Source: CAZXVW01 sp964644025 (lineage in GTDB: Bacteria; Acidobacteriota; Terriglobia; Bryobacterales; Bryobacteraceae). Taken from it: DNA of 11,440 nucleotides. Shown piece by piece: positions 6,462 to 11,440 of this stretch. Position 1 is the first letter of the stretch. Each line of letters starts with the position of its first letter. The stretch is taken from contig CAZXVW010000141.1 in assembly GCA_964644025.1 (NCBI GenBank), positions 1 to 11,440 on the forward strand, in the 5' to 3' direction. The notes under the pieces were generated by a model. The model ran no database searches and had not been told where the DNA came from. It worked only from the letters and a program-made list of their open reading frames with translations. The position numbers and the translations under genes are program-made.

Positions 6462-6875
6462 CTAGACGCCGAGCGCGCGGGCGGCCTTGCGAACGTCCTT
6501 GGAATCCACTTCAATCAAGGCGCCGTACTTGGTGCCGGTGGCGACGGCCTGGACGGCGCGAACGTTAATGCCTTTCTCGGCCAGTTTCGCCATTGCCGCA
6601 GCCAGCGCGCCCACCTTGTTGCGGTCCGCCACGCAAAAGGCGCCGCATTCCTTCTTGACCTTGATCTTCGCTTTCTTGACGGCGGCACGCAGCGCCGCAC
6701 CGTCCTCCGGAACAAGCTCGATCCTGGCGTTGCCGGCCGCGCCCAGCGGGTAGCCCCAGCAAGCAATCAGGTTGACTTTCCCGGCTTTGAGAGCCTCCAA
6801 AATCCTGACGCCTTCGCCGGGCTGGTCGGCGACCTCGACCGAATACCGCTCTACCTTGGCAATTGCATTTGCCAT
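6462..6875 (-). CDS. Tandem ACT-domain protein
   Basis: A 137-residue cytoplasmic protein made almost wholly of two ACT domains, the beta-alpha-beta modules that bind amino acids or other small ligands. The first spans about residues 8-66 (VERYSVEVADQPGEGVRILEALKAG at its start), with the ligand-loop-like DQPGEG at 17-22; the second spans about 77-137 (CGAFCVADRNKVGALAAAMAKLAEKGINVRAV...). In the first domain the usual asparagine or glycine-rich turn reads ACWGYPLGAAGNARIELV. No catalytic domain is attached, so it is probably a free-standing sensor or allosteric partner; the ligand is unknown. The start at 6875 has a good Shine-Dalgarno sequence (GGGAGGA, minus strand 6886-6880). It is divergent from the transketolase genes, with a shared 101-base spacer. 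Confidence 0.85.
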   Translation of the reverse strand: MANAIAKVERYSVEVADQPGEGVRILEALKAGKVNLIACWGYPLGAAGNARIELVPEDGAALRAAVKKAKIKVKKECGAFCVADRNKVGALAAAMAKLAEKGINVRAVQAVATGTKYGALIEVDSKDVRKAARALGV

Positions 6876-6890
6876 CGAATCCTCCCAATG

Positions 6891-6906
6891 ATCAATCAGT
6901 ATTGAT
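6891..6906. promoter_or_regulatory. Perfect 16-base inverted repeat, candidate operator
   Basis: ATCAATCAGTATTGAT has exact 6-base arms (ATCAAT/ATTGAT) around CAGT. It is AT-rich in a GC-rich neighbourhood and lies in the divergent spacer, just upstream of the ACT gene's ribosome binding site. It could bind a dimeric repressor or form a small leader hairpin. Confidence 0.4.
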
Positions 6907-6955
6907 TCAAGCTAAGGTTATCGCCGCCAGGGCTGGGATGCAAGTCGAGCTGTGG

Positions 6956-6961
6956 TAAATT
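6956..6961 (+). promoter_or_regulatory. Possible -10 box for the transketolase operon
   Basis: TAAATT lies 15 bases before the ATG at 6977, implying a leader of only about 8 bases. No Shine-Dalgarno sequence is visible before this start. No clear -35 hexamer. Confidence 0.4.
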
Positions 6962-6976
6962 AGTGATTTTGGTCCC

Positions 6977-7798
6977 ATGCCTGAGAAAAAGTCCGTAGAA
7001 GAGTTGCAGGCGCTGGCGAAAAAGATCCGGCGCCAGATCGTGACAATGATCGGGGAGGCGAAATCCGGCCACCCGGGAGGCTCGCTGTCGGCGGTGGAGA
7101 TTCTGCTGACACTGTTCTATGGTGTCATGCGGCACGATCCGAAGAACCCGGACTGGCCGGACCGCGACCGGTTCATCTTGTCGAAAGGCCACGGTTGCCC
7201 GGTGTTGTACGCAGTCTTCGCCGAGTGCGGTTACACACCGCCCGGCGAGTTGATGCGGCTGCGCAAGCTGGGCTCGATTTACCAGGGACACCCGGATAAG
7301 CGCTTCATTCCGGCGCTGGAGGCTTCGACCGGCTCGCTTGGCCAGGGCCTGTCGATTGGCATGGGCATGGCCCTGGCGGCGCGGCTGGACGGCAAGGACT
7401 ACCGCACCTACGTGCTGCTCGGCGACGGTGAGATTCAGGAAGGCCAGATCTGGGAGGCGGCCATGTTCGGCGCCTTCCACAAGGTGGACAACCTGGTCGC
7501 CATCGTCGACTACAACAAGATCCAACTGGACGGCTTCGTGAAGGACATCATGGACCTGGAGCCGCTCACCGCCAAGTGGGAAGGCTTCGGCTGGCATGTG
7601 ATCGAACTGGACGGCCACGATATCCCGGCCTTGCAGAAGGCGTTTGCCGAGGCGGCCGCGGTGAAAGGAAAACCGACGGTCATCATCGCCCATACGGTCA
7701 AGGGTAAAGGTGTCTCGTTCATGGAGAACAATCCGAAGTTCCACGGAGTGGCTCCCACGCCGGAGGAAGTGGAAATCGCGCTGAAGGAGCTGGCCTGA
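6977..7798 (+). CDS. Transketolase, N-terminal (TPP-binding) subunit
   Basis: First half of a split transketolase, the thiamine-diphosphate enzyme that moves two-carbon ketol units between sugar phosphates in the non-oxidative pentose phosphate pathway. The 273 residues cover only the pyrophosphate-binding domain of the usual ~650-residue enzyme. Visible motifs: SGHPGGSLSAVEIL near residue 31, SKGHG near residue 72, the TPP/Mg motif starting GDGEIQEG (149-156) and closing with DYNKIQ (N180), and a C-terminal FHGVAPT that is typical of this subunit type. Its TGA overlaps the next gene's ATG by one base, so translation is coupled and a 1:1 complex is expected. No Shine-Dalgarno sequence before the ATG. 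Split transketolases are known in archaea and several bacterial phyla. Related two-subunit enzymes (dehydrogenase E1) are less likely given the GHPGGSLS motif. Confidence 0.95.
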   Translation: MPEKKSVEELQALAKKIRRQIVTMIGEAKSGHPGGSLSAVEILLTLFYGVMRHDPKNPDWPDRDRFILSKGHGCPVLYAVFAECGYTPPGELMRLRKLGSIYQGHPDKRFIPALEASTGSLGQGLSIGMGMALAARLDGKDYRTYVLLGDGEIQEGQIWEAAMFGAFHKVDNLVAIVDYNKIQLDGFVKDIMDLEPLTAKWEGFGWHVIELDGHDIPALQKAFAEAAAVKGKPTVIIAHTVKGKGVSFMENNPKFHGVAPTPEEVEIALKELA

Positions 7799-8772
7799 TG
7801 CTGACGAACAGGAAATTCGAACTCAAGACGGGCGTCGCCACCCGGGTGGCGTTTGGCGACACGCTGCTGGAGCTGGCGCGCAAGGATGAACGGATCGTCG
7901 TCTGCGACGCCGACATTTCCAAGTCCACCATGACGCACAAGTTCTCGCTGGAGTTTCCTGAACGGTTCTTCTCCTGCGGCATCGCGGAGGCGAACATGGT
8001 GGGCGTCGGCGCCGGCCTGGCCGCCAGCGGCAAGATCGCCTTCGTGGCCAGCTTCGCCTGCTTCGTGCTGAACAAGGGTTTCGAGCAGCTTCGCGTGGCG
8101 GTGGCCTACCCGCAATTGAAGAACTTCGTCGTGGTGGGCACGCACAGCGGCATCTCGATCGGGGAAGACGGCCCGTCGCAGATGGCGGTGGAGGACCTGA
8201 GCCTGATGTGTGCGCTGCCGGGCTTCACGGTCCTGAACCCGGCCGACGAGGTAGCGATGCGGGCCCTGGTTCCCCAGGCCGCTTATCACGGCGGCCCGGT
8301 CTACATCCGCGCCGGCCGGCCGAAAGTGCCGATCATCTACGACGCGGACCAGGCCTTCAAGATCGGCAAAGCGGTTCCATTGACCACCGGCTCCGACGTG
8401 AGCATCATCGCCACGGGCCTCATGGTCTCGGAAGCCTTGCGCGCCTGGGAAGCGCTCCAGGCCGAGGGCATCTCGGCGCGCGTGATCGATCTCCACACCA
8501 TCAAGCCGCTGGACCGCGAGGCGATTGCCGCCGCCGCGTCGGAAACCGGCGCCATCGTGGTGGCCGAGGAACATCTGGTCGACAGCGGGCTCGGCGTACG
8601 GGTTGCGCAGGCAGTAGCCGAGTCGCATCCGGCGGTGATGGAATTTGTCGGCATTCAGAATACCTACGCCGAATCCGGACCGGGGCCGGCGCTGCTGGAC
8701 AAGTACGGCCTCGTAGCCCGCGATATTGCGGCCGCGGCGCGAAAAGCGGTCCAGCGCAAGAACAAGGGATAG
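7798..8772 (+). CDS. Transketolase, C-terminal (pyrimidine-binding) subunit
   Basis: Second half of the split transketolase. It supplies the PYR domain, whose catalytic glutamate (E64 in GIAEANMVGVGAGLA) activates the cofactor's aminopyrimidine ring in the partner's active site, and the C-terminal transketolase domain. Length 324, normal for this subunit. GTHSGISIGEDGPSQMAVED (about residues 118-137) is the conserved substrate-side loop; from about residue 200 the C-terminal domain reads SDVSIIATGLMVSEAL... and ends in basic AARKAVQRKNKG. AAGGAG at 7783-7788 inside the upstream gene serves as its ribosome binding site. The kinase gene starts 15 bases after its stop. Confidence 0.95.
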   Translation: MLTNRKFELKTGVATRVAFGDTLLELARKDERIVVCDADISKSTMTHKFSLEFPERFFSCGIAEANMVGVGAGLAASGKIAFVASFACFVLNKGFEQLRVAVAYPQLKNFVVVGTHSGISIGEDGPSQMAVEDLSLMCALPGFTVLNPADEVAMRALVPQAAYHGGPVYIRAGRPKVPIIYDADQAFKIGKAVPLTTGSDVSIIATGLMVSEALRAWEALQAEGISARVIDLHTIKPLDREAIAAAASETGAIVVAEEHLVDSGLGVRVAQAVAESHPAVMEFVGIQNTYAESGPGPALLDKYGLVARDIAAAARKAVQRKNKG

Positions 8773-8787
8773 ACGGGATAGAGGCTG

Positions 8788-9471
8788 ATGCCTCGCTTTG
8801 AGCACCCTCTGGCTCCTCTGGTGGCGGCGCTGGTGAACGCCCGGGAGCAGGAACGGGCGCGAGCCGCACGGCTGTTGCACGATGAGATCGGCCAGATCCT
8901 CAGCGCGACCGGCCTCCAACTGGATGTGCTGCGGATGGATACCGAGGCCGCCTCCCCTGAAATCGCCCGCCGTATCACCGAAATCCAGAGGAACCTGGAG
9001 CAGGCGGTCAACCAGGTGCGGGCACTCAGCCAGGAGCTGAATCCCTCCATCGTGGAACGCGCCGGCCTGCGGGCGGCCCTCGAGCAACTGGCGGATCGAT
9101 ACCGGGAGATGAGTTCCATCGCAGTCCGGGTCGCGTTCGACTCCTCCGTCCGCCTTCCCGTCCAGGCGGCGGTCGCGCTGTACAAGATCGCCGAACACGC
9201 TCTGGACAACGTTGCCAGGCACTCCGGGACGCGGCAGGCCGAACTGCTGGTCCGCCCGGCTGGGGAAGGAGTCACACTGGAAATCAGTGACGGCGGGCGA
9301 GGCTTTCAGCCCGAGGAAGCCGCGGCCAATCCGGCCGGCCTGGGCCTGTTGCTGATGCAATGCCACGCTGACCGGGCCGGGCTCGATCTCAACATTGCCA
9401 GCACGCCGGGAAACGGTACAATTGTGAGGGCGCGGTATTCGCCGCCGCCCAACGATGTAACGAAGCGGTGA
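8788..9471 (+). CDS. Cytoplasmic sensor histidine kinase of the NarL/DesK (HisKA_3) type, without a sensor domain
   Basis: Autophosphorylates on a histidine and passes the phosphate to a response regulator, here surely the one at 9555. Only 227 residues: about 16 lead-in residues, then the HisKA_3 dimerisation helix EQERARAARLLHDEIGQ with phospho-acceptor H31, a second helix with RALSQELNPSIVERAGL, and a HATPase_c domain with N-box E136/N141 (YKIAEHALDNVARHSG), G1 box SDGGRGF (D168-G172) and G2 box GLGLLLM (184-190). No membrane segment and no PAS, GAF or other input domain is present, so the signal must come through the short N-terminus, a partner protein, or another subunit. AGAGG precedes the ATG by about 5 bases. 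Its position directly after the transketolase subunits suggests co-transcription. Confidence 0.93.
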   Translation: MPRFEHPLAPLVAALVNAREQERARAARLLHDEIGQILSATGLQLDVLRMDTEAASPEIARRITEIQRNLEQAVNQVRALSQELNPSIVERAGLRAALEQLADRYREMSSIAVRVAFDSSVRLPVQAAVALYKIAEHALDNVARHSGTRQAELLVRPAGEGVTLEISDGGRGFQPEEAAANPAGLGLLLMQCHADRAGLDLNIASTPGNGTIVRARYSPPPNDVTKR

Positions 9472-9554
9472 GCAGGCCCGGGAACCCGTAATGGCCGTTC
9501 ACAGGCGCTCGCCGCGGAGGGCCGCCTGGAAGACAAGCGGCGTGACAAGCCGAG

Positions 9555-10238
9555 ATGCCGTACAGCGTCATACTGGTTGACGACCATAAGATCATGCGGG
9601 ATGGCATCAAAGCCATCCTGGCGCGGAACGACGAGTTCCGGGTAGTGGGGGAAACCGGCAACGGGGCCGAAGCGATCCAGCTCGTCCAACAACAACGGCC
9701 TGATCTGGTTCTGATGGACATCGGCCTGCCGGGCCTCAGCGGCATCGAGGTCACCACGGAGCTTCTCCGGCATTGCCCGCGGACCCGGGTCGTCATCCTG
9801 TCCATGTATGACGACGAGCACTCCGTGGTCAGCGCCATTCGCTCCGGGGCGCGCGGTTTCGTGCTGAAAAAGGCTTCCGATAGCGACCTGCTGGATGCGT
9901 TGCGCGCGGTGGGCAAGGGGGGCTCCTACCTCAGCCCCCAGGTTTCCGACCGGCTGCTCAGCCGGATCCAGCGCGGCGATTTCGAGGAGAAGCCCGTTGC
10001 CTCGGTGCTGGAAGGGCTCTCGCCGCGCGAACTCCAGGTCCTGCGCCTGGTGGCGGAGGGAAAGACCAGCAAGGAGATCGCCGCCATCCTTGGTCTCGGA
10101 TTGCAAACGGTGCGCAGTTATCGCAAGACGATGATGAAGAAGCTGGGCGTCAACAACGTGGCCAGTTTGACACAACTGGCGCTCGCGGCCGGCGTGACCC
10201 ATTTCCCCACGCCGGCCAACCAAGGCCCGCATTCCTGA
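9555..10238 (+). CDS. Response regulator, NarL/FixJ family (REC plus LuxR-type HTH)
   Basis: DNA-binding transcription regulator, partner of the kinase at 8788. Receiver domain at residues 1-120: acidic pocket D9-D10, phospho-acceptor D55 (LVLMDIGLPG), a switch serine in VVILSMYDD, and conserved K105 in GFVLKKAS. A linker of about 30 residues leads to a LuxR-type helix-turn-helix at about 153-215 (GLSPRELQVLRLVAEGKTSKEIA). Length 227 is standard. The start is fixed by the receiver's first strand (MPYSVILVDDHKIMRDG). An 83-base gap separates it from the kinase and there is no clear Shine-Dalgarno sequence, unusual for a cognate pair. The regulon is unknown; neighbouring structured regions could be targets. 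Confidence 0.95.
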   Translation: MPYSVILVDDHKIMRDGIKAILARNDEFRVVGETGNGAEAIQLVQQQRPDLVLMDIGLPGLSGIEVTTELLRHCPRTRVVILSMYDDEHSVVSAIRSGARGFVLKKASDSDLLDALRAVGKGGSYLSPQVSDRLLSRIQRGDFEEKPVASVLEGLSPRELQVLRLVAEGKTSKEIAAILGLGLQTVRSYRKTMMKKLGVNNVASLTQLALAAGVTHFPTPANQGPHS

Positions 10239-10278
10239 ACACCACCCAAGATCCTCCCGGGTAAGCCACACCGGGCAG

Positions 10279-10288
10279 CTCACGTGAG
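10279..10288. promoter_or_regulatory. 10-base perfect palindrome, possible regulator site
   Basis: CTCACGTGAG reads the same on both strands and lies 41 bases after the response regulator stop. It may be a binding site or chance; GC-rich DNA produces such palindromes at a noticeable rate. Confidence 0.25.
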
Positions 10289-10321
10289 AACATGAGGGCC
10301 CGGCGGACACTACTGTTCTAA

Positions 10322-10410
10322 GGCCGGCACCCGCGGCCATCGGGTCCGGCCCCATCCGAACGAGTTCCGGCTGGAAAAGGGGCGGCCGACGGCCCCACAA
10401 CAGGCCGGAA
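10322..10410 (+). other. Strongly self-complementary leader: two hairpins before the PaaK-like gene
   Basis: Hairpin A (10322-10351): GGCCGG-c-ACCCG pairs with CGGGTCCGGCC across the 7-base loop CGGCCAT, an 11-base-pair stem with one bulged C. Hairpin B: TTCCGGC (10365-10371) pairs with GCCGGAA (10404-10410), enclosing GGGGC/GCCCC (10379-10383 / 10392-10396). Hairpin B ends 13 bases before the GTG at 10424. The 185-base gap 10239-10423 holds no gene I can support. The structure could be a transcription stop for the response regulator, a leader that controls the next gene, or a small RNA; none is a recognised Rfam shape to me. Confidence 0.45.
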
Positions 10411-10423
10411 TCACCGAGGGAAT

Positions 10424-11074
10424 GTGACCTGGAACGTTCTTCGTCATTGGTTACCGGTTTGCGGGAGCGAAGCGGCTCCGGCGCACGAGATCCGCGGCCT
10501 ATGGCCGGGGCGGCCCCGCACGGCCGCCCTGAAACCCTGGTTCCGGGTCATGGGCAACGCCCGGACGTTCAACGCCATTGATCCGCCCGCGCTCGGCGCC
10601 TACCGGCCCCAGGTGCTCGCCGGGCCGGTTTCGGCTCTTCGGGAGTTGGCCGGGGCGGTGCTCGATGACCCCGCAGCGTTGACGAGTCCGGACCTCGGCA
10701 TTATCGTGTTGATCGGCCCCGGTCACCACCCTCCGGAACCCGCTGACCGAGACTTGTTCTGGCGGGCATTTCAACTCCCGGTCTTTGAACAGCTCCGAAG
10801 CCGGACCGGGGAATTGCTAGCCTGGGAGTGCGAGGCCCACCGGGGACTGCACGCTGATCCTGGCTGGCTGGGTCTTCAGCCCGCGCGCCGAGCAGCCTCC
10901 CGCCACCTGGTGGAATGGGCCGACTCTCACGGCGGGATTCTCCATCTGACGGACGCCGGGCTGGAGGCCCAAATCTTGACGGAGCCCTGTGCTTGCGGCC
11001 GGCCAGGAGCGCGGCTGATCGGCCTGCGCCCCCGCCGTCTCGTCCAACTCCACCACTACGCGGCCAGCGCCTGA
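10424..11074 (+). CDS. Stand-alone protein resembling the C-terminal part of PaaK-like acyl-CoA ligases
   Basis: A 216-residue protein with no signal peptide or membrane segment. Start is GTG at 10424, preceded by GAGG about 4 bases upstream; the overlapping ATG at 10422 stops at once, and no earlier start exists after the in-frame TAA at 10319. The second half resembles phenylacetate-CoA ligase (PaaK): DLFWRAFQLPVFEQLRSRTG parallels the 'R-x2-IEE-x-FG' stretch, AWECEAHRGLHADPG (E135, C136, H143) matches the PaaK 'ECE-x2-GLHI' segment, GILHLTDAGLEAQ the 'GELV-x-T' segment, and ILTEPCACGRPGARLIGL (C189, C191) the cysteine motif C-x-CGR. Missing are the AMP-binding P-loop and the YRTGD motif, so catalysis as a ligase is not expected. 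It could be a degenerate remnant or a small binding protein. The resemblance is by eye, and the N-terminal 90 residues match nothing I know. Confidence 0.6.
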   Translation: MTWNVLRHWLPVCGSEAAPAHEIRGLWPGRPRTAALKPWFRVMGNARTFNAIDPPALGAYRPQVLAGPVSALRELAGAVLDDPAALTSPDLGIIVLIGPGHHPPEPADRDLFWRAFQLPVFEQLRSRTGELLAWECEAHRGLHADPGWLGLQPARRAASRHLVEWADSHGGILHLTDAGLEAQILTEPCACGRPGARLIGLRPRRLVQLHHYAASA

Positions 11075-11131
11075 GCGGTCTGCCCGGCCGTCGCGGGGAT
11101 CTTCGATGGCTTCCGAGGTCCCGCCCGATGT

Positions 11132-11137
11132 TATTCT
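11132..11137 (+). promoter_or_regulatory. Possible -10 box for the tRNA-Leu gene
   Basis: TATTCT lies 17 bases before the tRNA 5' end, in an otherwise GC-rich spacer, which fits a start about 11 bases upstream of the mature tRNA. No clear -35 hexamer. Confidence 0.35.
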
Positions 11138-11154
11138 ACGGGTAGAGCGCCCGC

Positions 11155-11241
11155 GCGAACGTGGCGGAACTGGCAGACGCGCTGGATTTAGGTTCCAGTG
11201 CCCGAGAGGGCGTGGGGGTTCGAGTCCCCCCGTTCGCACCA
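11155..11241 (+). tRNA. tRNA-Leu (anticodon UAG), CCA encoded
   Basis: An 87-base class II tRNA. The acceptor stem GCGAACG (11155-11161) pairs with CGTTCGC (11231-11237), followed by discriminator A and encoded CCA. The anticodon stem-loop CTGGATTTAGGTTCCAG (11182-11198) places TAG at 11189-11191. A long variable arm (GCCC/GGGC around GAGA) marks it as class II (Leu/Ser/Tyr), and the T arm is GGGGG-TTCGAGT-CCCCC. It reads CUA and, by wobble, other CUN leucine codons. Confidence 0.97.
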
Positions 11242-11440
11242 CACCGTTTCGGAGGTCTCGCGGCGGGCGGCGTCAGCCCGGGCCGCGGCATTCCGGGCGC
11301 ACACCTATAGTGAGACCGCAAGCCCCGCTGGCGAGCCGCCGCTCCGGTCCTCCCAGCCCGTAATCCGCCCGTAAGGAATCTCGGAGTGTATGAGAGGGAG
11401 CGGGATGGCGGGGTTGGGAAGGGGATGGAGGGTTTCACCC
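11242..11440. other. Region after the tRNA, no confirmed gene
   Basis: A GC-rich stretch with a short possible hairpin (CGGGC...GCCCG just after the tRNA) and a TATAGT hexamer at 11306-11311 that could be a -10 box. Near the right edge, ATG codons at 11390 and 11405 (one frame, open to the end, reading G/R-rich) and at 11425 (another frame, reading MEGFT, after GGGAAGGGG) could each start a gene that runs out of the window. Too few codons are visible to choose. Confidence 0.3.

Noticed and set aside
7510..9366. 618-codon minus-strand open frame across the transketolase and kinase genes
   Set aside because: It is longer than either real gene but antisense to well-motifed proteins, and its product has no recognisable domain; high GC removes stop codons from this frame.
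1..11440. CRISPR array, prophage, insertion sequence, toxin-antitoxin or other defence system
   Set aside because: No regularly spaced direct repeats, transposase or integrase motifs, or recognisable toxin/antitoxin pairs were found on either strand; the tRNA-Leu 3' end shows no visible attachment-site duplication within the 199 bases that follow.

Overview
This GC-rich window (roughly two-thirds G+C) looks like a chromosomal stretch of a soil-type Acidobacteriota bacterium, most likely of the Bryobacterales/Solibacter group. The inference rests on gene style: an RR-type Tat signal on a sulfatase, a split transketolase, a GH27 alpha-galactosidase, short exported proteins of unknown family, and the base composition. 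No marker gene proves it. I see no phage, transposase, CRISPR array or other defence system.

Layout. 1-879 (minus): N-terminal 293 residues of an APC-superfamily amino acid permease, cut by the window edge. 1008-2085 (plus): two overlapping genes for small exported proteins of unknown function. 2173-3717 (plus): a Cys-type sulfatase with a twin-arginine leader. 3728-4021 (minus): acylphosphatase. 4093-5064 (plus): zinc-type HemB. 5121-6317 (minus): secreted GH27 alpha-galactosidase. 6462-6875 (minus): a protein of two tandem ACT domains. 6977-10238 (plus): split transketolase N and C subunits, then a sensorless cytoplasmic histidine kinase and a NarL/LuxR-type response regulator. 10424-11074 (plus): a small protein that looks like a stand-alone C-terminal part of a PaaK-like (phenylacetate-CoA ligase) protein, behind a strongly self-complementary leader. 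11155-11241 (plus): tRNA-Leu(UAG). The last 200 bases hold no gene I can confirm.

How the genes relate. Most are independent housekeeping or scavenging functions: heme synthesis, pentose phosphate carbon shuffling, amino acid import, polymer sulfate and galactose removal. The only clear multi-gene units are the 1008-2085 pair, the two transketolase halves (1-base overlap), and the kinase/regulator set 15 bases behind them. The signals most worth a second look are regulatory: TACAAT or TAAACT boxes 7-9 bases before the ATG of three genes without Shine-Dalgarno sequences (leaderless-type starts), a perfect hairpin in front of the exported-protein pair, and the structured leader before the PaaK-like gene.
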